A stretch of DNA of 42,648 bases from Syntrophaceae bacterium (GCA_013388675.1 JACAEW010000211.1:1-42648), one strand, 5' to 3'; counted from the stretch's first letter, positions 1 to 8,341 are shown. The notes: generated from the sequence alone by a model not told the origin. Numbers and translations are program-made.

Positions 1-590
1 AGATTATCTTTTGACAATCCCGGGAGTGGACTATTTTTATAGTTTACGTTCATTAGAAGCTTGACCCGAGGACAGGAATTCTTATCAAGTTCATTCAGCG
101 AAACATACAGAGATCTTCCGTATCCACTGGCATTTAGGAGTAACGGGTTTTCATCGGGGTCGTTGGAGGGGATGGTAAAAACGGCGTTCGATACCCCCTC
201 GCCTGAGGGAGAAAAACGAATTTGAAAAGTGCAAGTTCCTCCCGGAGCGACCGACTGTAGCGAGCAGTTATCATCCAATAGGATGAAAGGCGCCGAAGTG
301 GCCCCTGACTTGGTAATGTCCCCGATCGTTAAGGTTCCGGTGCCCGTATTTTGAACGGAAACGTTTTGGTCCGAAGAATGATCCACAACTATATCGCCAA
401 ATGCGACTTGGGTATCGCTTACATGAATATCGGCAGCAGGCTGAGCTGCCGGGGGCGGATTTTGGACTTGAACAGACCCCCAGCCGTCACCTCCACCTCC
501 CCCGCATCCGATTAGAGGAAGGATCATCAGGGACAGAATCGCCAAACCCACCCAAGACGACGATTTCATTTTTCTCCTAAGCATTGACAT
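1..590 (-). CDS. Lipoprotein with ASH / choice-of-anchor D domain, 3' part outside the window
   Basis: An open frame on the minus strand begins at 590 and is still open at base 1, so only about 196 residues are visible. The N terminus has basic residues, a hydrophobic stretch and a lipobox ending L-I-G-C, followed by a glycine run, which indicates an outer-membrane or periplasmic lipoprotein. The next ~100 residues read as a choice-of-anchor D (ASH/HYDIN-like) Ig fold, with segments such as VAFGDIVV, NTGTGTLTI, CSLQSVAPGGTC and FTIPSNDPDENP. The last visible part (LYVSLNELDKNSCPRVKLLM) resembles an Ig-like segment found in secreted proteins with a von Willebrand A domain; that is inference. 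Start 590 has GGAGG nine bases upstream; ATG 569 with AGGAG four bases upstream is an alternative. Confidence 0.75.
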   Translation of the reverse strand, partial: MSMLRRKMKSSSWVGLAILSLMILPLIGCGGGGGDGWGSVQVQNPPPAAQPAADIHVSDTQVAFGDIVVDHSSDQNVSVQNTGTGTLTIGDITKSGATSAPFILLDDNCSLQSVAPGGTCTFQIRFSPSGEGVSNAVFTIPSNDPDENPLLLNASGYGRSLYVSLNELDKNSCPRVKLLMNVNYKNSPLPGLSKDN

Positions 591-1010
591 GGTTGATTCC
601 CTCCCTGGGATTTGAAATATTATTTCTTTTTGTTTTGCCGGGCTCCATTTTCTGCGAATAATCTTTTGGAAACAATGGGCGGGTGAATTCGACTCGGGCT
701 GCTTCAATCCCAACCTAATAGACAAGTCCCCCCCCCAAAAAAAACGTTACCCTCAGAGATCGTCTTGGCCGATCTTTCCCATTTCAGCGACACCGGTACG
801 TAATACATTAAGGAGAATAAGAAATAAATCCAATGGACATCTTGGTAGAAAACTTACCCCAAAAAACCCGGATTCAAATCTTCGCATTTTATATGTTATT
901 TAGGAGAAATATTGTGCTTAATAGTAAAATTAAGGAAAGCAACCCAAATGCCAGATTTGCAATTTTCATGGGTACTCAAACCCCTTACATGTAAAGGGGA
1001 TTATTCGTTA

Positions 1011-1042
1011 CACCAGGGAATTATGGTAACAATTCCCTGGTG
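1011..1042. repeat. Perfect 12-bp inverted repeat, 8-nt loop
   Basis: CACCAGGGAATT at 1011-1022 is the exact reverse complement of AATTCCCTGGTG at 1031-1042. No T run follows on either strand, so it is not a standard intrinsic terminator. It may be a REP-like element or a protein-binding site. Confidence 0.7.
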
Positions 1043-1218
1043 GCATATCCATATTTATATTTCAGGGATTACACACCAAGATTATCAACGAGCAAGGTAC
1101 TCCGGAAAAATGCTACGGGAAGATCGGTCCATTTCAGCAAACTGGATTAGTAAAACCTTCAACCTTCACGCCCAACCTGGACTGATCATGACGACCAATT
1201 TAATTTCGCATGCTCGTA

Positions 1219-1241
1219 GGGGCGGGTTTGAAACCCGCCCC
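1219..1241. repeat. 11-bp perfect palindrome, REP-like
   Basis: GGGGCGGGTTT (1219-1229) and AAACCCGCCCC (1231-1241) are perfect inverted copies around a single G. From memory, similar GGGCGGGTTTGAAACCCGCCC-type sequences recur in intergenic DNA of several bacteria; copy number here cannot be judged from one window. Confidence 0.6.
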
Positions 1242-1547
1242 AACAGACGGGCCTCAGGCAGCAGATTGGCCATCCATATGCGCAACCCTCAAAGACGCTC
1301 TGTATGGTTCGGCTAAAAAGCGGGGTTCCTATGCCTTTGGCTGGAGCTGCAAATGGACGATCTCCCTGTTTCCATTGAACATCTCCCTCATTTTTTTCTA
1401 CCCAGAATCCCCCCATTGCAGTAGAATCAGGGCAAGCCATGGAAATCTACGACGAGGGCCCGAAAAAGCCCGGATTAGTTGTTCATCCAAAGCCTTTAAA
1501 GAAGGAGTCGAGCTTTCCTTCAACAATTTATCCGAGGAGGTTGAAAA

Positions 1548-2549
1548 ATGAAAATAAGATTATCCCGGGGTAAAAAAAAGAGTTGGTATGGGGGAAGCCT
1601 GGCGATTCTTGCGCTCTTCTGCGCTTTTGCCTGTCTGCCCGAGCCGATCCTCGCCCAGGAAAAGTATCCCGCAAAGTCCATCAATTTCATCATCGGTTAC
1701 CCCGGCGGGGGAACTACCGACGTATGCGCCCGGCCGCTGGTTACGGCGGCGTCGAAAATCCTAGGACAGCCCATCGTCGTCCTGAACAAACCCGGCGGCG
1801 CCTCGGCCGTGGCCATGGCTTCCCTGAAGAACGAGAAGCCGGACGGATACACCATCGGAATCCTCCCCAGCGGCGCGGTCTTCAGCCAGCACATGCGCAA
1901 GGTCCCTTACGACTCGGCCAAGGATTTTACCCCCATCATGCAGTACGCCGTTTACCTTTACGGGCTGGTGGTCAAGAGCGATTCTCCCTGGAAGAACTTC
2001 AAGGAATTCATCGATTACGCCAAGGCCAATCCGGGAAAGATCCGGTACAGTACCGCAGGGGCGGGAACCCCTCAGCATCTGGTCATGGAACGGCTGGCCC
2101 TGAAGGAAAATATCAGGTGGACTCACATTCCCTTCCAGGGGGGAGGGCCGGCGATCGCCAACCTTCTGGGAGCACACGTGGAGGCCTCTTCCCAGACTAC
2201 CGAATGGAAGAAGCATGTGGAAGCGGGGACGCTGAGACTCCTGGCGGTTTACGGGGAAAATCGGATGGCGGATTTCCCTAATGCCCCCACCCTGCTGGAA
2301 CTGGGTTATGACATAACCGCAGCCAGCCTCATCTGCATCGTAGGCCCCAAAGGGCTTTCTCCCCAGGTGGTGGAAACCCTCCACTCGGCTTTTAAGAAAG
2401 CCATGGAAGACCCGGACTTCATCCGGGTAAGCCGGCAGATGGACCAGCCCCCGGTTTACCGGGGCCCGGAGGAACTGGCCAAGCACATCGTCAAGATGAA
2501 TGAAGAAGTGGGATCGTTGATCCAGAGGCTAGGCCTGCAGGAAAAATGA
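1548..2549 (+). CDS. Tripartite tricarboxylate transporter substrate-binding protein (Bug/TctC family)
   Basis: 333-residue periplasmic solute-binding protein, the usual length for the Bug family, which captures carboxylates and related small acids for TctAB-type transporters. A signal peptide is visible: a basic start, a hydrophobic stretch (LAILALFCAFACL) and probable cleavage after ILA-QE. Family hallmarks follow in order: FIIGYPGGGTTDVCARPL near residue 47, VVLNKPGGASA near 77, and KPDGYTIGILPSG near 97. Start ATG 1548 has GAGGAGG about seven bases upstream. No tctA or tctB membrane gene is nearby, so the protein either serves a transporter encoded elsewhere or acts as a binding protein for another purpose, as is common for this heavily duplicated family. 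The ligand cannot be read from sequence. Confidence 0.93.
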   Translation: MKIRLSRGKKKSWYGGSLAILALFCAFACLPEPILAQEKYPAKSINFIIGYPGGGTTDVCARPLVTAASKILGQPIVVLNKPGGASAVAMASLKNEKPDGYTIGILPSGAVFSQHMRKVPYDSAKDFTPIMQYAVYLYGLVVKSDSPWKNFKEFIDYAKANPGKIRYSTAGAGTPQHLVMERLALKENIRWTHIPFQGGGPAIANLLGAHVEASSQTTEWKKHVEAGTLRLLAVYGENRMADFPNAPTLLELGYDITAASLICIVGPKGLSPQVVETLHSAFKKAMEDPDFIRVSRQMDQPPVYRGPEELAKHIVKMNEEVGSLIQRLGLQEK

Positions 2550-2634
2550 GAGTATGGGCGATTCGTCACGCTCCTTTCGCGATTGCCCTTGCAAAGATCC
2601 CGGAGGATTTGTGAGGGAAATTCGTTTCCCCTCC

Positions 2635-2808
2635 ATGAGCCTGGAGGACAGGGTGGCCATCGTGACCGGGGCCTGCGGGGTATGAGCCTTTGGGTGGCTA
2701 ATGGGCTGGCTCATGGGGGAGGATTCGATCCAGGCCTTGGCGGGCCGCGTCCTGCGCGAAGGGGGAAGGATCGACATCCTGGGCAACAAGGCCGGCGTCA
2801 ACCGTTAT
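2635..2808 (+). pseudogene. Remnant of a short-chain dehydrogenase/reductase
   Basis: One frame reads MSLEDRVAIVTGA, the standard SDR start with the first beta strand, then reaches a TGA stop at 2683. After it the same frame continues with EGGRIDILGNKAGVNRY, the SDR region around the NNAG motif. About 60 residues normally lie between these parts, so the gene carries an internal deletion, a stop and a loss of the rest (including the catalytic YxxxK). The following reading (LSSFIRF...) is not SDR-like. It is therefore a decayed fragment between the tctC-like gene and the AmpG-like permease. What is seen: both motifs, the stop and the shortened spacing. What is inferred: descent from an intact SDR. 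Confidence 0.7.
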
Positions 2809-2955
2809 TTATCATCGTTCATTCGTTTTATTGGCGCTGATTATGACCGTCTAGGGAGCTGGGCGGACTTCGACTTGCTCTTCCTCGCCCGGTGGGGAAG
2901 GCAGCCCTGAATCTTACAGGGTTCAGGGCGGATTCCCTCTTGGAAAGGGGAAACG

Positions 2956-4176
2956 CTGACAACTCGCACCAAATATTTCGTCGTCGCCCTCCTCTATTTT
3001 TCCGAAGGCCTTCCCTTCGGCCTGGTCAACAACCTCCTCTCGGTCTATTTCCGGGTAAACAGAATTTCCCTCGAGGAAATCGGACTGCTTAGCCTTCTGG
3101 GCCTGGCCTGGAGCCTGAAAGTTTTCTGGGCGCCGCTGGTGGACCGCTTCGGCCGACGGTATTGGTGGATTTTTCCTGCCCAGATCCTGCTGGCGCTTTT
3201 CAGCTCCGTCCTGGCCTTCCTCGACCCGGTTTCCCAGAAAGCTCTTTTCTGGCTGGCCCTTGCGGGAATCTGCCTGGCCTCGGCCACCCAGGACGTTGCC
3301 GCCGACGCTTACACCATAGACATCCTGGAGGAAAGAGAGCTCGGCCCGGCCAACGGAATCCGGTCCGCCGCCTACCGAGTGGCGCTGATCACCGCCGGCG
3401 GAGTCCTGGTCATGCTGAGCGAAACCTTGGGCTGGTCCCTGACCTTCATCGCGTCCGCGGTTATCATGGCAATCCTCGCCCTGGCCGTGGTTAGCCTTTC
3501 TTCATTCCACCAGCCCCGGGCGGCCGTTTCCCGTCCTCTTCCCATGTGGGAGCAATATGCAGGCCCCGTCAAGAAGCTTTTCCTGAAGCCCAACTTCTGG
3601 ATAGCCGCCCTCTTCATCCTGTTCTTCAAGGTCGGAGAGGCCATGCTGGTAGCCATGGCCAACCCCTTCTGGATCGACCGGGGGTTCACTGCGGGGGAGA
3701 TCGGTTTCGTCGTGGGCACCCTGGGGACCCTGGCCAGCATCGTCGGGGCCATCGCCGGAGGGGCTTTGACCGCCCGCTGGGGAATCCTGAAAGCCCTCTG
3801 GGTCCTGGGAGCTGTGCAGGCCACCGCCAGCCTGGGGTACACCTTCGCCTCGCTGCCCCTGGCTCCCCGCTTCTCCATTTACTTCGCCGCCTTGCTGGAG
3901 AGCCTGGCCATCGGACTGGCCACCGCCGCCTTTCTCAGCTTCCTTATGAAGCTCTGCGATAAAAAATTCAGCGCCACCCATTATGCTTTTCTGAGCATAC
4001 TCTTCGGCCTGGGAAGGTCCCTGGCCGGGGTTCTGGGAGGGTATTCGGCTTCCTTCCTGGGATATCCGATCTTTTTCTTCATTACCTTTCTGATCGGGCT
4101 GGCCCCGTTGCCGTTGATCGCCTGTATGCAACCAACATTAAGCGATGACCGATCAACAATATCCAATGGGCAATGA
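2956..4176 (+). CDS. ampG: AmpG-like MFS permease, probably from a CTG start
   Basis: About 406 residues with many hydrophobic segments, a member of the MFS branch that contains AmpG, the inner-membrane importer of anhydro-muropeptides. AmpG-like features are LYFSEGLPFGLVNNLLSVYF near the N terminus, WAPLVDRFGRR after the second helix, and SATQDVAADAYTIDIL followed by ERELGPANGIRSAAYRV. The first in-frame ATG/GTG/TTG would come too late and delete the first two helices. The frame is open back to a TGA at 2908, and between them only CTG 2956 is a plausible start, with GGAAAGGGG five bases upstream. The following gene is a NagZ-type hexosaminidase, which fits cell-wall recycling. AmpG relatives transport other compounds too, so the substrate is inferred. 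Confidence 0.8.
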   Translation: MTTRTKYFVVALLYFSEGLPFGLVNNLLSVYFRVNRISLEEIGLLSLLGLAWSLKVFWAPLVDRFGRRYWWIFPAQILLALFSSVLAFLDPVSQKALFWLALAGICLASATQDVAADAYTIDILEERELGPANGIRSAAYRVALITAGGVLVMLSETLGWSLTFIASAVIMAILALAVVSLSSFHQPRAAVSRPLPMWEQYAGPVKKLFLKPNFWIAALFILFFKVGEAMLVAMANPFWIDRGFTAGEIGFVVGTLGTLASIVGAIAGGALTARWGILKALWVLGAVQATASLGYTFASLPLAPRFSIYFAALLESLAIGLATAAFLSFLMKLCDKKFSATHYAFLSILFGLGRSLAGVLGGYSASFLGYPIFFFITFLIGLAPLPLIACMQPTLSDDRSTISNGQ

Positions 4177-4265
4177 GCGATGAGCAAAAAAAGACGAACC
4201 AGAGACCACAACGGGAACGGCGGGACCGGCAACGGGAACCCAGCAGCGCGTAACGGGGAGAGAAG

Positions 4266-5360
4266 GTGATCAACCAAGACATCAGAAAAAAAATCGCCCA
4301 GTTGATAATGGTGGGGTTCAAAGAGGCGGAGGTGGACGAAAGGACCCCCGTGGTGCGGGCGATTAAAGAGTTTGGCCTTGGGGGAGTGATTCTTTACAAC
4401 ATCGACCTGAAATGCTTCCTCGAAGCCCAGAGGGAAAAGCCGGACCTAAGCCGGTACGAAGGGGCGAAACTCTGTCCGAAAAATATTATCTCCCCGGACC
4501 AACTGAAGAGCCTGACTAAGGCATTAAAAAGTTACTCGAAAGAACCACTCCTCATATCCGTCGACCAGGAAGGGGGCCTTGTAAGCCGCCTCGGCCCGGC
4601 CGCCGGATTTTCGGAAAGGGAGAGCCCCAGGGAATTGGGGAAAAAAGACGAGCTTGCCAAGACGACAATAACGGCCGAGGGAATCGCGGGGGACTTGCAA
4701 GAGAGCGGAATCAACCTGAACCTTGCGCCGGTGGTGGACCTGGACCTGAACCCTGAAGGCCTGATCTCCAAATCCGGACGCGCCTTCGGGCCCGACCCCG
4801 AGCTTGTTTATCGACATGCCCGGGCCTTCATCGCTGCCCATCGCCGCCACCGAGTTCTGACCGCCCTCAAGCACTTTCCGGGCAAAGGGAGCGCCGGAAA
4901 GGACACCCACTTCGAACTGGCAGATGTAACTTCCCTATACCAGGACCAGGAGCTTCTGCCCTTTTCGCGGCTTATCGGGGAAGGACTGGCCGATCTGGTC
5001 ATGACCTCCCACATCAGCCACCGGGGATGGGATGAGGAATATCCGGTCACGCTTTCTCCAAAAGTACTAAAGGAAAACCTGAGGATAAAATTAGGCTACC
5101 AGGGGCTGATTATTTCCGACGACCTTCTCATGGGAGCAATCGTCAAAAGGTTCAGCCTGGAGGAGGCGTGTGTCCTCGCTGTCCAGGCCGGCGTTGACAT
5201 CCTCCTGGCCTCCAACAACAGCCCGGAAGGGGACGACCCTCACCTTTTCCAGCGGGTCTATGAAGCCCTGGTCAAAGCGGCGGAGCGGGGGCGCGTCTCT
5301 TTACCCCGCATCGAAGCCTCCTATTCACGCATCCATGCAGTCAAGAAACGCCTGTTTTGA
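4266..5360 (+). CDS. nagZ: Glycoside hydrolase family 3, beta-N-acetylhexosaminidase (NagZ-like)
   Basis: 364 residues, no signal peptide, so cytoplasmic. GH3 enzymes of the NagZ type release N-acetylglucosamine from imported GlcNAc-anhydroMurNAc peptides. Visible family motifs: LISVDQEGGLVSRLG near residue 95, INLNLAPVVDLD near 150, the catalytic loop KHFPGKGS..KDTH near 200 (the D-x-H that assists catalysis in NagZ), MTSHI near 245, and ISDDLLM near 284 carrying the likely nucleophile Asp. It starts with GTG at 4266 behind GGGGAGAGAAG. It follows the AmpG-like permease by 89 bp in the same direction, so import and hydrolysis may be co-expressed. The insert around residues 55-80 (CFLEAQREKPDLSRYEGAKL) is longer than in short NagZ proteins. 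Confidence 0.85.
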   Translation: MINQDIRKKIAQLIMVGFKEAEVDERTPVVRAIKEFGLGGVILYNIDLKCFLEAQREKPDLSRYEGAKLCPKNIISPDQLKSLTKALKSYSKEPLLISVDQEGGLVSRLGPAAGFSERESPRELGKKDELAKTTITAEGIAGDLQESGINLNLAPVVDLDLNPEGLISKSGRAFGPDPELVYRHARAFIAAHRRHRVLTALKHFPGKGSAGKDTHFELADVTSLYQDQELLPFSRLIGEGLADLVMTSHISHRGWDEEYPVTLSPKVLKENLRIKLGYQGLIISDDLLMGAIVKRFSLEEACVLAVQAGVDILLASNNSPEGDDPHLFQRVYEALVKAAERGRVSLPRIEASYSRIHAVKKRLF

Positions 5361-5402
5361 TGTTCTACGGGTATGCTCGAGAATACCAGACCCTATGCCC
5401 GA

Positions 5403-6200
5403 TCAAAGAGCCGCCAATTCTTCATCCCGGATATCCGACAGGAACATGTGGCCGGCGGAGTGAGTGATCATGATCTCGGGTTTTGAGGCCATGGCCACGG
5501 CCTGGGGGGTTACGCCGCAGGCCCAAAATACGGGGACATCGTCCTTCTCGAAGCGAAGCGGGTCGCCCCAGTCCACCTTCTGCAGGTCTTGGACCCCGAT
5601 TTTTTGGGGGTCGCCGACATGCACCGGGGCGCCATGAGTGGCCGGAAATCGGGATGTAACCTGGATCGCGCGAATTACCAATTTCTCGGGAATGGGGCGC
5701 ATGGAGACGACCATAGGCCCTGAAAAGATTCCCGCGGGAACGCAGGGAATATGGGTGATGTAAACCGAAACATTCCTGTTGTCCTGCACATGCCGCAGGG
5801 GAATGCCGGCCCTAACCAGGGCCGATTCGAAGGTATAGCTGCACCCGATCAGAAAGGCCACCAGGTCATCCCGCCAGTAGTCTTTGATGTGTTCCACTTC
5901 CGCTATGTAATTCCCATTTTGGTAGATGCGGTACTTCGGAATCTCCGTGCGGATGTCCGCCCCTTTGGCGATCTGGGTAAGAATGGGGTTTCCCGGTTCG
6001 GTGACTTCCAGAACGGGGCAGGGCTTTGGGTTTCGCTGGCAAAAAAGCAGGAATTCAAACGCCAGGCTTTTAGGAAGAATGGCCAGGTTGGCCTGGGCAT
6101 ACCCGGCGGAAACGAAAGCGGTTACTCCCCTCCATTTTCCCTCCCGGATGAGTTGTCGGACGTCCTTTGGGGGCATATTCTTCAATTTTTCTCGGTCCAT
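5403..6200 (-). CDS. DUF1445 / YcsI family protein, putative hydro-lyase
   Basis: 265 residues, the normal size of this family (bacterial YcsI-like proteins; mammalian homologues have D-glutamate cyclase activity). Visible family features: VRQLIREGKWRGVTAF at the N terminus, CPVLEVTEPGNP near 70, DDLVAFLIGCSYTFESAL near 110, VSMRPIP near 165, and CGVTPQAVAM followed by ITHSAGHMFLSDI near the C terminus. It starts at ATG 6200 with GGAAAGGAAG just upstream on the minus strand and runs toward the nagZ-like gene; the two ends are 42 bp apart. No obvious partner gene flanks it. Enzymatic activity on D-glutamate or a related hydroxy acid is a family-level expectation, not visible here. Confidence 0.88.
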   Translation of the reverse strand: MDREKLKNMPPKDVRQLIREGKWRGVTAFVSAGYAQANLAILPKSLAFEFLLFCQRNPKPCPVLEVTEPGNPILTQIAKGADIRTEIPKYRIYQNGNYIAEVEHIKDYWRDDLVAFLIGCSYTFESALVRAGIPLRHVQDNRNVSVYITHIPCVPAGIFSGPMVVSMRPIPEKLVIRAIQVTSRFPATHGAPVHVGDPQKIGVQDLQKVDWGDPLRFEKDDVPVFWACGVTPQAVAMASKPEIMITHSAGHMFLSDIRDEELAAL

Positions 6201-6569
6201 CGGTTCTTCCTTTCCTCTCCGAGAAGGCTTCGTAATCTCGAAAACTCTTTTCCAAACCCAAGGCTTCTCCGGAGATTATAACTGGGGGGCCCCACGAATG
6301 GATCGAGGGGTTTAAACTTAAGCGACCTGAGTATAAGAAAAAAGGGGTCAAGGGGTCAAGGGGAAAAAGATAATGAAATGGGTGACAAATATTTTGATTT
6401 ATGGTATGAAAACCAACCAGGATGGGGATAAAGACAGAGGGAAAAACCTCCAGCCGGGAGGCCATTTCCAGCACGCCGGCGGCTGAACCAGGCCTTGGGA
6501 AGGGAAATGGAAGGAACGCCACAGTTTTAGCAGACGCGTGATCATCTTTAAAAAAGAAAGGAGACCCCG
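6201..6569. other. Divergent intergenic region with short tandem repeat
   Basis: This 369-bp space separates the divergent DUF1445 gene and the ABC operon. GGGGTCAA occurs twice in tandem at 6344-6359, with another GGGG to 6363. A candidate plus-strand promoter lies at 6382-6410. No gene is visible; the minus-strand open frame through 6070-6522 mostly overlaps DUF1445 and has no gene-like features. Confidence 0.5.
6382..6410 (+). promoter_or_regulatory. Candidate sigma-70 promoter of the peptide ABC operon
   Basis: GTGACA (6382-6387), a 17-bp spacer, then TATGAA (6405-6410). This matches the consensus at five and four of six positions and leaves a leader of about 150 nt before the binding-protein gene. 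Confidence 0.4.
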
Positions 6570-8144
6570 ATGAGAAAAGGATTTATCAAGATTTTGCTGG
6601 TGACGGCTCTTATTTTCTTAATGTCCACTCCGGCCATGGCCGAGAAAGTCCTCCGCTGGGCCAGCCAGGGGGATGCCTTGACCTATGATCCCATGTCCCA
6701 GAACGAGGGGCCCACGATCAGTGCCTCCCGGCAGGTCTACGAAGCTCTCGTCATCCGGGATTACCGGCAGCAAAAAGAGCCCTGCCTGGCAACGAGTTGG
6801 AAGGTCCTCGACCCCAAAACATGGGAGTTTAAACTGCGGCAGGGGGTTAAATTTCACGATGGCACGCCTTTCACCGCCGAAGACGTGGTGTTCAGCTTCA
6901 AACGGGCCATGAGCCCAACCTCGGAATTCAAAGGGTACATCCCTTCGGTGGTGGATGTGAAGGCCGTGGATAATTCTACCATTCATATCATCACCTCCGG
7001 CCCCAACCCAATCATGCCCGACCAGGTCACCAATATTTTTATCATGTCCAAAAAATGGTGCGAAAAGCACAACTCAGTCCAGCCTCAGAATTTTAAGGAA
7101 AAACAGGAGATGTACACCGTACGAAACGCCAACGGCACGGGCCCCTTTAAGCTCGAGCTTCGCGAGCCGGATATTAAAACCATCATCGTAAAGAACCCCG
7201 ACTGGTGGGGGCTGAAACAGAACCCGCACAACATCGACCGGATCATCTACACCCCCATTACCAACGCGGCCACCCGGGTTGCCGCTCTCCTGTCCGGTGA
7301 GGTCGATTTTGTCCTCGACCCGCCCTTCCAAGACCTGGCCCGCATTTCCTCGTCCCCCAATCTCAAAACCCAGCAGGTCAGCCAGATCCGGAGCATTTTC
7401 TATGGCCTGGACCAGGGCAGCGCCGAGCTTCGCTCTTCCAACATAAAGGGGAAAAACCCCTTCAAGGACAAGCGGGTGAGACAGGCCATCAACATGGCGA
7501 TCGACCGGGCTTCCATCCAGAAAGTGGTCATGAGGGGGCTCTCCGTTCCCTGCGCGGTCATCACCGCCCCGGGTGTTCACGGGTATCCCCAGGAACTGGA
7601 CAAGAACCTGCCGCCGCTGGACCTGGAAAAGGCCAAAAAGCTTCTGGCGGAAGCCGGCTATCCCAACGGGTTTGAAGTGAACCTGGATGTTCCCAACGAC
7701 CGGTATAATAATGACGAGGCCATCGGCCAGGCCACGGTGGGGATGCTGGGCAAGATCGGGATCAAGGTGAAACTGGTGAGCCAGTCCAAGGCTCTCCATT
7801 TCCCCAAGATCTCCAAGAAGACCTCCGATTTCTACATGCTCGGCTGGGGAGTCCCGACGCTGGATTCTGCGTACGTTTTCTCCTACCTGTACCAGAAGGG
7901 CGGCCAATGTAACGCCACGGGATACGACAATCCCCGAGTGAATGAGCTGACCAAGGCGATCAATGAGGAAACCAACCTGTCCAAGCGGGACGGCATGATC
8001 GCCGAAGTCTGGAAAATCGTTAATGATGACGTGGTTTATATTCCGATCCATCACCAGGTGATCGTCTGGGCCATGAAGAAAAACCTGGAACTGCCGATCG
8101 ACGCCCAGGATTCCCCGCAGTTCCGTTTCGGGCGGATGCAGTAA
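6570..8144 (+). CDS. ABC transporter substrate-binding protein, family 5 (dipeptide/oligopeptide type)
   Basis: 524 residues with a Sec signal peptide (hydrophobic LLVTALIFLMSTPAMA, probable cleavage before EKVLRW). It binds peptides or similar solutes in the periplasm for the membrane complex encoded downstream. SBP family-5 motifs: RQVYEALVIRD near 50, WEFKLRQGVKFHDGTPFTAE near 90 and VVFSFKRAMSP just after, NGTGPFKL near 190, and DKRVRQAINMAIDR near 305. It is the first gene of a five-gene operon (binding protein, two permeases, two ATPases). GAAAGGAGA lies upstream of ATG 6570. The ligand is unknown; this family includes dipeptide, oligopeptide, nickel and sugar binders. The nearby AmpG/NagZ-like pair makes wall peptides one possibility, which is only inference. 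Confidence 0.93.
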   Translation: MRKGFIKILLVTALIFLMSTPAMAEKVLRWASQGDALTYDPMSQNEGPTISASRQVYEALVIRDYRQQKEPCLATSWKVLDPKTWEFKLRQGVKFHDGTPFTAEDVVFSFKRAMSPTSEFKGYIPSVVDVKAVDNSTIHIITSGPNPIMPDQVTNIFIMSKKWCEKHNSVQPQNFKEKQEMYTVRNANGTGPFKLELREPDIKTIIVKNPDWWGLKQNPHNIDRIIYTPITNAATRVAALLSGEVDFVLDPPFQDLARISSSPNLKTQQVSQIRSIFYGLDQGSAELRSSNIKGKNPFKDKRVRQAINMAIDRASIQKVVMRGLSVPCAVITAPGVHGYPQELDKNLPPLDLEKAKKLLAEAGYPNGFEVNLDVPNDRYNNDEAIGQATVGMLGKIGIKVKLVSQSKALHFPKISKKTSDFYMLGWGVPTLDSAYVFSYLYQKGGQCNATGYDNPRVNELTKAINEETNLSKRDGMIAEVWKIVNDDVVYIPIHHQVIVWAMKKNLELPIDAQDSPQFRFGRMQ

Positions 8145-8275
8145 AGCGCTTGAAACGAGCCCCCCTTTTTGCAAAGGGCGAGCGGGAAACAGTTTCTTGG
8201 ATGGGGAAAGCCTGACTTCCCTAGGTTTACCTAACGTTGCCAAAAAATGATTTCCAAACATCGCCCCCACCCTGA

Positions 8276-8298
8276 CCCTCCCCCATCAAGGGGGAGGG
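8276..8298 (+). repeat. Strong GC hairpin between binding-protein and permease genes
   Basis: CCCTCCCCC (8276-8284) and GGGGGAGGG (8290-8298) form a perfect 9-bp stem with an ATCAA loop, followed by AGTATTTTTG. It may act as a partial terminator or an RNA-stabilising hairpin that leaves more transcript for the binding protein than for the membrane parts. A related CCCCCCTTTTTGCAAAGGG stretch lies at about 8160. Confidence 0.5.
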
Positions 8299-8341
8299 AG
8301 TATTTTTGACTTTTTACAAGATCCCCAATCAAGGAACCCGG

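Larger units (their letters stand above)
591..1547. other. Gene-free 957-bp region with homopolymer and palindromes
   Basis: No convincing gene is visible. Open frames at 912-1316 and 1210-1551 lack ribosome sites and protein-like composition. The region holds the upstream DNA of the minus-strand lipoprotein, a C9-A8 run at 728-744, a 12-bp inverted repeat at 1011-1042, a short imperfect palindrome near 981-999 and an 11-bp palindrome at 1219-1241. The middle is A+T-richer than the flanking coding DNA. The tctC-like gene at 1548 has a clear GAGGAGG site just inside the right end. Confidence 0.6.

Noticed and set aside
912-1316. Open frame of 134 residues on the plus strand
   Set aside because: No ribosome site, odd composition, covers palindromic DNA and has no recognisable family.
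1210-1551. Open frame of 113 residues overlapping the tctC-like start
   Set aside because: Starts inside a palindrome and reads through the GAGGAGG site of the real gene.
5361-5402. Short GGTAT/ATACC hairpin between nagZ-like and DUF1445 genes
   Set aside because: Only five base pairs and no T run; too weak to call a terminator.
7074-8270. 398-residue minus-strand open frame
   Set aside because: Antisense shadow of the peptide-binding protein gene.
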